DNA of 7,020 nucleotides from Cytophagales bacterium (lineage in GTDB: Bacteria > Bacteroidota > Bacteroidia > Cytophagales > Amoebophilaceae). The stretch is taken from NCBI GenBank assembly GCA_022360235.1, contig JAKSDE010000108.1:1-7020 (forward strand), given 5' to 3'. The notes beneath the pieces were generated by a model. It saw nothing but the letters and a program-made list of their open reading frames with translations, was not told the origin of the DNA and did not search any database. Below, piece by piece: positions 6,104-7,020 of this stretch (positions within the stretch are counted from its first letter, which is position 1; the number at the start of each line of letters is the position of its first letter). Position numbers and translations under genes: made by a program.

Positions 6104-7012
6104 ATGGCATACCCTTATCATCAAACCGTAATGCTGCAAGAAAGCCTGGAAGGTTTGTTTATTCAACCTGAAGGTATTTATGTAGACCTTACTTTTGGAG
6201 GTGGAGGTCACAGCCAAGCTATCCTTCAACAATTAAAAGGAGGGAAGCTTTTTGCTTTTGACCAAGATCAAGACGCAATGCATAGCGCACATTGTATTGA
6301 AAATAAGGCTTTTACTTTGATCAATGCTAATTTTAGGTTAATAGAAAAGGTGCTTACGGCGTATCAAATTACCCAAGTAGATGGTATCATTGCTGGTCTT
6401 GGTGTTTCTTCGCATCAGTTGGAGACAGCTAGTAGGGGGTTCTCTACGCGCTTTAATGCACCGCTCGATATGCGGATGGATCAACAAGGGGATGTGCTAG
6501 CAAAGAAAGTGCTAAATAATTATTCGATCGATCAATTAGCACAATGCTTTAAAACCTATGGAGAAGTGAGACGTGCTTATACCTTGGCCAAGGCGATTGG
6601 CGTTGCGAGGACGAATCAACCGATTGAGACTGTTGATGAACTCAAGACGATTTTGAAAAAATTTTCCCCACCAGGAAAAGAATACAAGTACTATGCACAA
6701 GTGTTTCAAGCACTGCGCATTGAAGTGAATGATGAGTTGGAAGCACTCAAAGAAATGCTTATACAAAGTGCTACTATCTTAAAAAAAAAAGGTAGATTGG
6801 TCGTATTGGCTTATCATTCTTTAGAAGATCGGCTTGTGAAGAACTTGATGAACAAAGGTAATTGTGAAGGTGTATTACAAAAAGATCTGTATGGAAATTT
6901 AATACGCCCGCTGAAGCCTCTCTATCGAAAGCCTATCATTCCTTCGAAAGAAGAAATACAACGTAATAACAGAGCACGTAGTGCTAAATTAAGGGTGGGA
7001 GAGAAAATTTGA
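6104..7012 (+). CDS. rsmH: 16S rRNA (cytosine(1402)-N4)-methyltransferase RsmH
   Basis: RsmH (MraW) makes the N4-methyl group of m4Cm1402 in the ribosomal P site, using S-adenosylmethionine. The 302-residue protein has the family order. HQTVMLQES is at about 6-14; the SAM loop VDLTFGGGGHSQAIL at about 27-41; FDQDQDA at about 52-58. DGIIAGLGVSSHQLE follows at about 93-107, then RGFSTRFNAPLDMRMD at 111-126. YGEVRRAYTLAKAI, KEYKYYAQVFQALRIEVNDEL and LAYHSLEDRLVK (about 235-246) follow, and the C-terminus RARSAKLRVGEK is complete. One oddity: the family DLGVSS reads GLGVSS, with Gly98 in place of Asp. A run of ten A (6781-6790) encodes Lys227-229. It starts directly after the cca stop with no spacer. 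Family members usually sit behind mraZ at the head of the cell-division and wall cluster; here mraZ is not adjacent. The identity is sure; full activity is less sure because of Gly98. Confidence 0.95.
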   Translation: MAYPYHQTVMLQESLEGLFIQPEGIYVDLTFGGGGHSQAILQQLKGGKLFAFDQDQDAMHSAHCIENKAFTLINANFRLIEKVLTAYQITQVDGIIAGLGVSSHQLETASRGFSTRFNAPLDMRMDQQGDVLAKKVLNNYSIDQLAQCFKTYGEVRRAYTLAKAIGVARTNQPIETVDELKTILKKFSPPGKEYKYYAQVFQALRIEVNDELEALKEMLIQSATILKKKGRLVVLAYHSLEDRLVKNLMNKGNCEGVLQKDLYGNLIRPLKPLYRKPIIPSKEEIQRNNRARSAKLRVGEKI

Positions 7013-7020
7013 TGTAATAA

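Noticed and set aside
6536..6766. 76-codon minus-strand open frame
   Set aside because: It is antisense to the conserved centre of rsmH and resembles no known protein.
7012..7017. ATG overlapping the rsmH stop (TGATG) as the start of a next gene
   Set aside because: The next codon is TAA, so nothing can be translated from it; any downstream gene must start beyond the window.

Overview
The window is ordinary housekeeping chromosome from an AT-rich member of the Bacteroidota. Three things suggest this: pyrG next to yidC, a YidC that starts MDKNQ with a Lys in its translocation groove and ends in a long basic tail, and an RsmH with the KEYKYYAQVFQALRIEVNDE signature. Ribosome-binding sites of the Shine-Dalgarno type are absent before the genes, and a TACCTTTG element (the Bacteroidota -7 motif TAnnTTTG) precedes pyrG. 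The low GC and short gaps would suit a Cytophagales lineage, perhaps an intracellular one related to Amoebophilus or Cardinium, but that placement is a guess.

Layout: five complete genes point outward from one 219-225 bp divergent intergenic region (about 4400-4624). Leftward on the minus strand are pyrG (CTP synthase), yidC (membrane protein insertase) and rsmG (16S rRNA m7G527 methyltransferase). PyrG and yidC are about 39 bp apart; yidC and rsmG are 103 bp apart, with a small hairpin and a 29-codon open frame between them. Rightward on the plus strand are cca (tRNA CCA-adding enzyme with an HD domain) and rsmH (16S rRNA m4C1402 methyltransferase), joined with no gap (TAAATG). Bases 1-165 hold no gene, but contain a possible leftward promoter for something beyond the window. 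Nothing starts in the last few bases after rsmH.

The genes share a loose theme of RNA and protein production: CTP supply, tRNA 3'-end completion using CTP and ATP, two 16S rRNA methylations in the decoding region, and co-translational membrane insertion. Only the adjacency is seen; functional coupling is inference.

I see no mobile element, CRISPR array, RNA gene, phage gene or novel defence system. The most notable point is in RsmH, where the normally invariant Asp of the DLGVSS motif is Gly (residue 98), in a gene that also carries an in-frame A10 run. Next are paired dyad symmetries over the predicted pyrG start site and start codon, and the placement of rsmH behind cca rather than mraZ.
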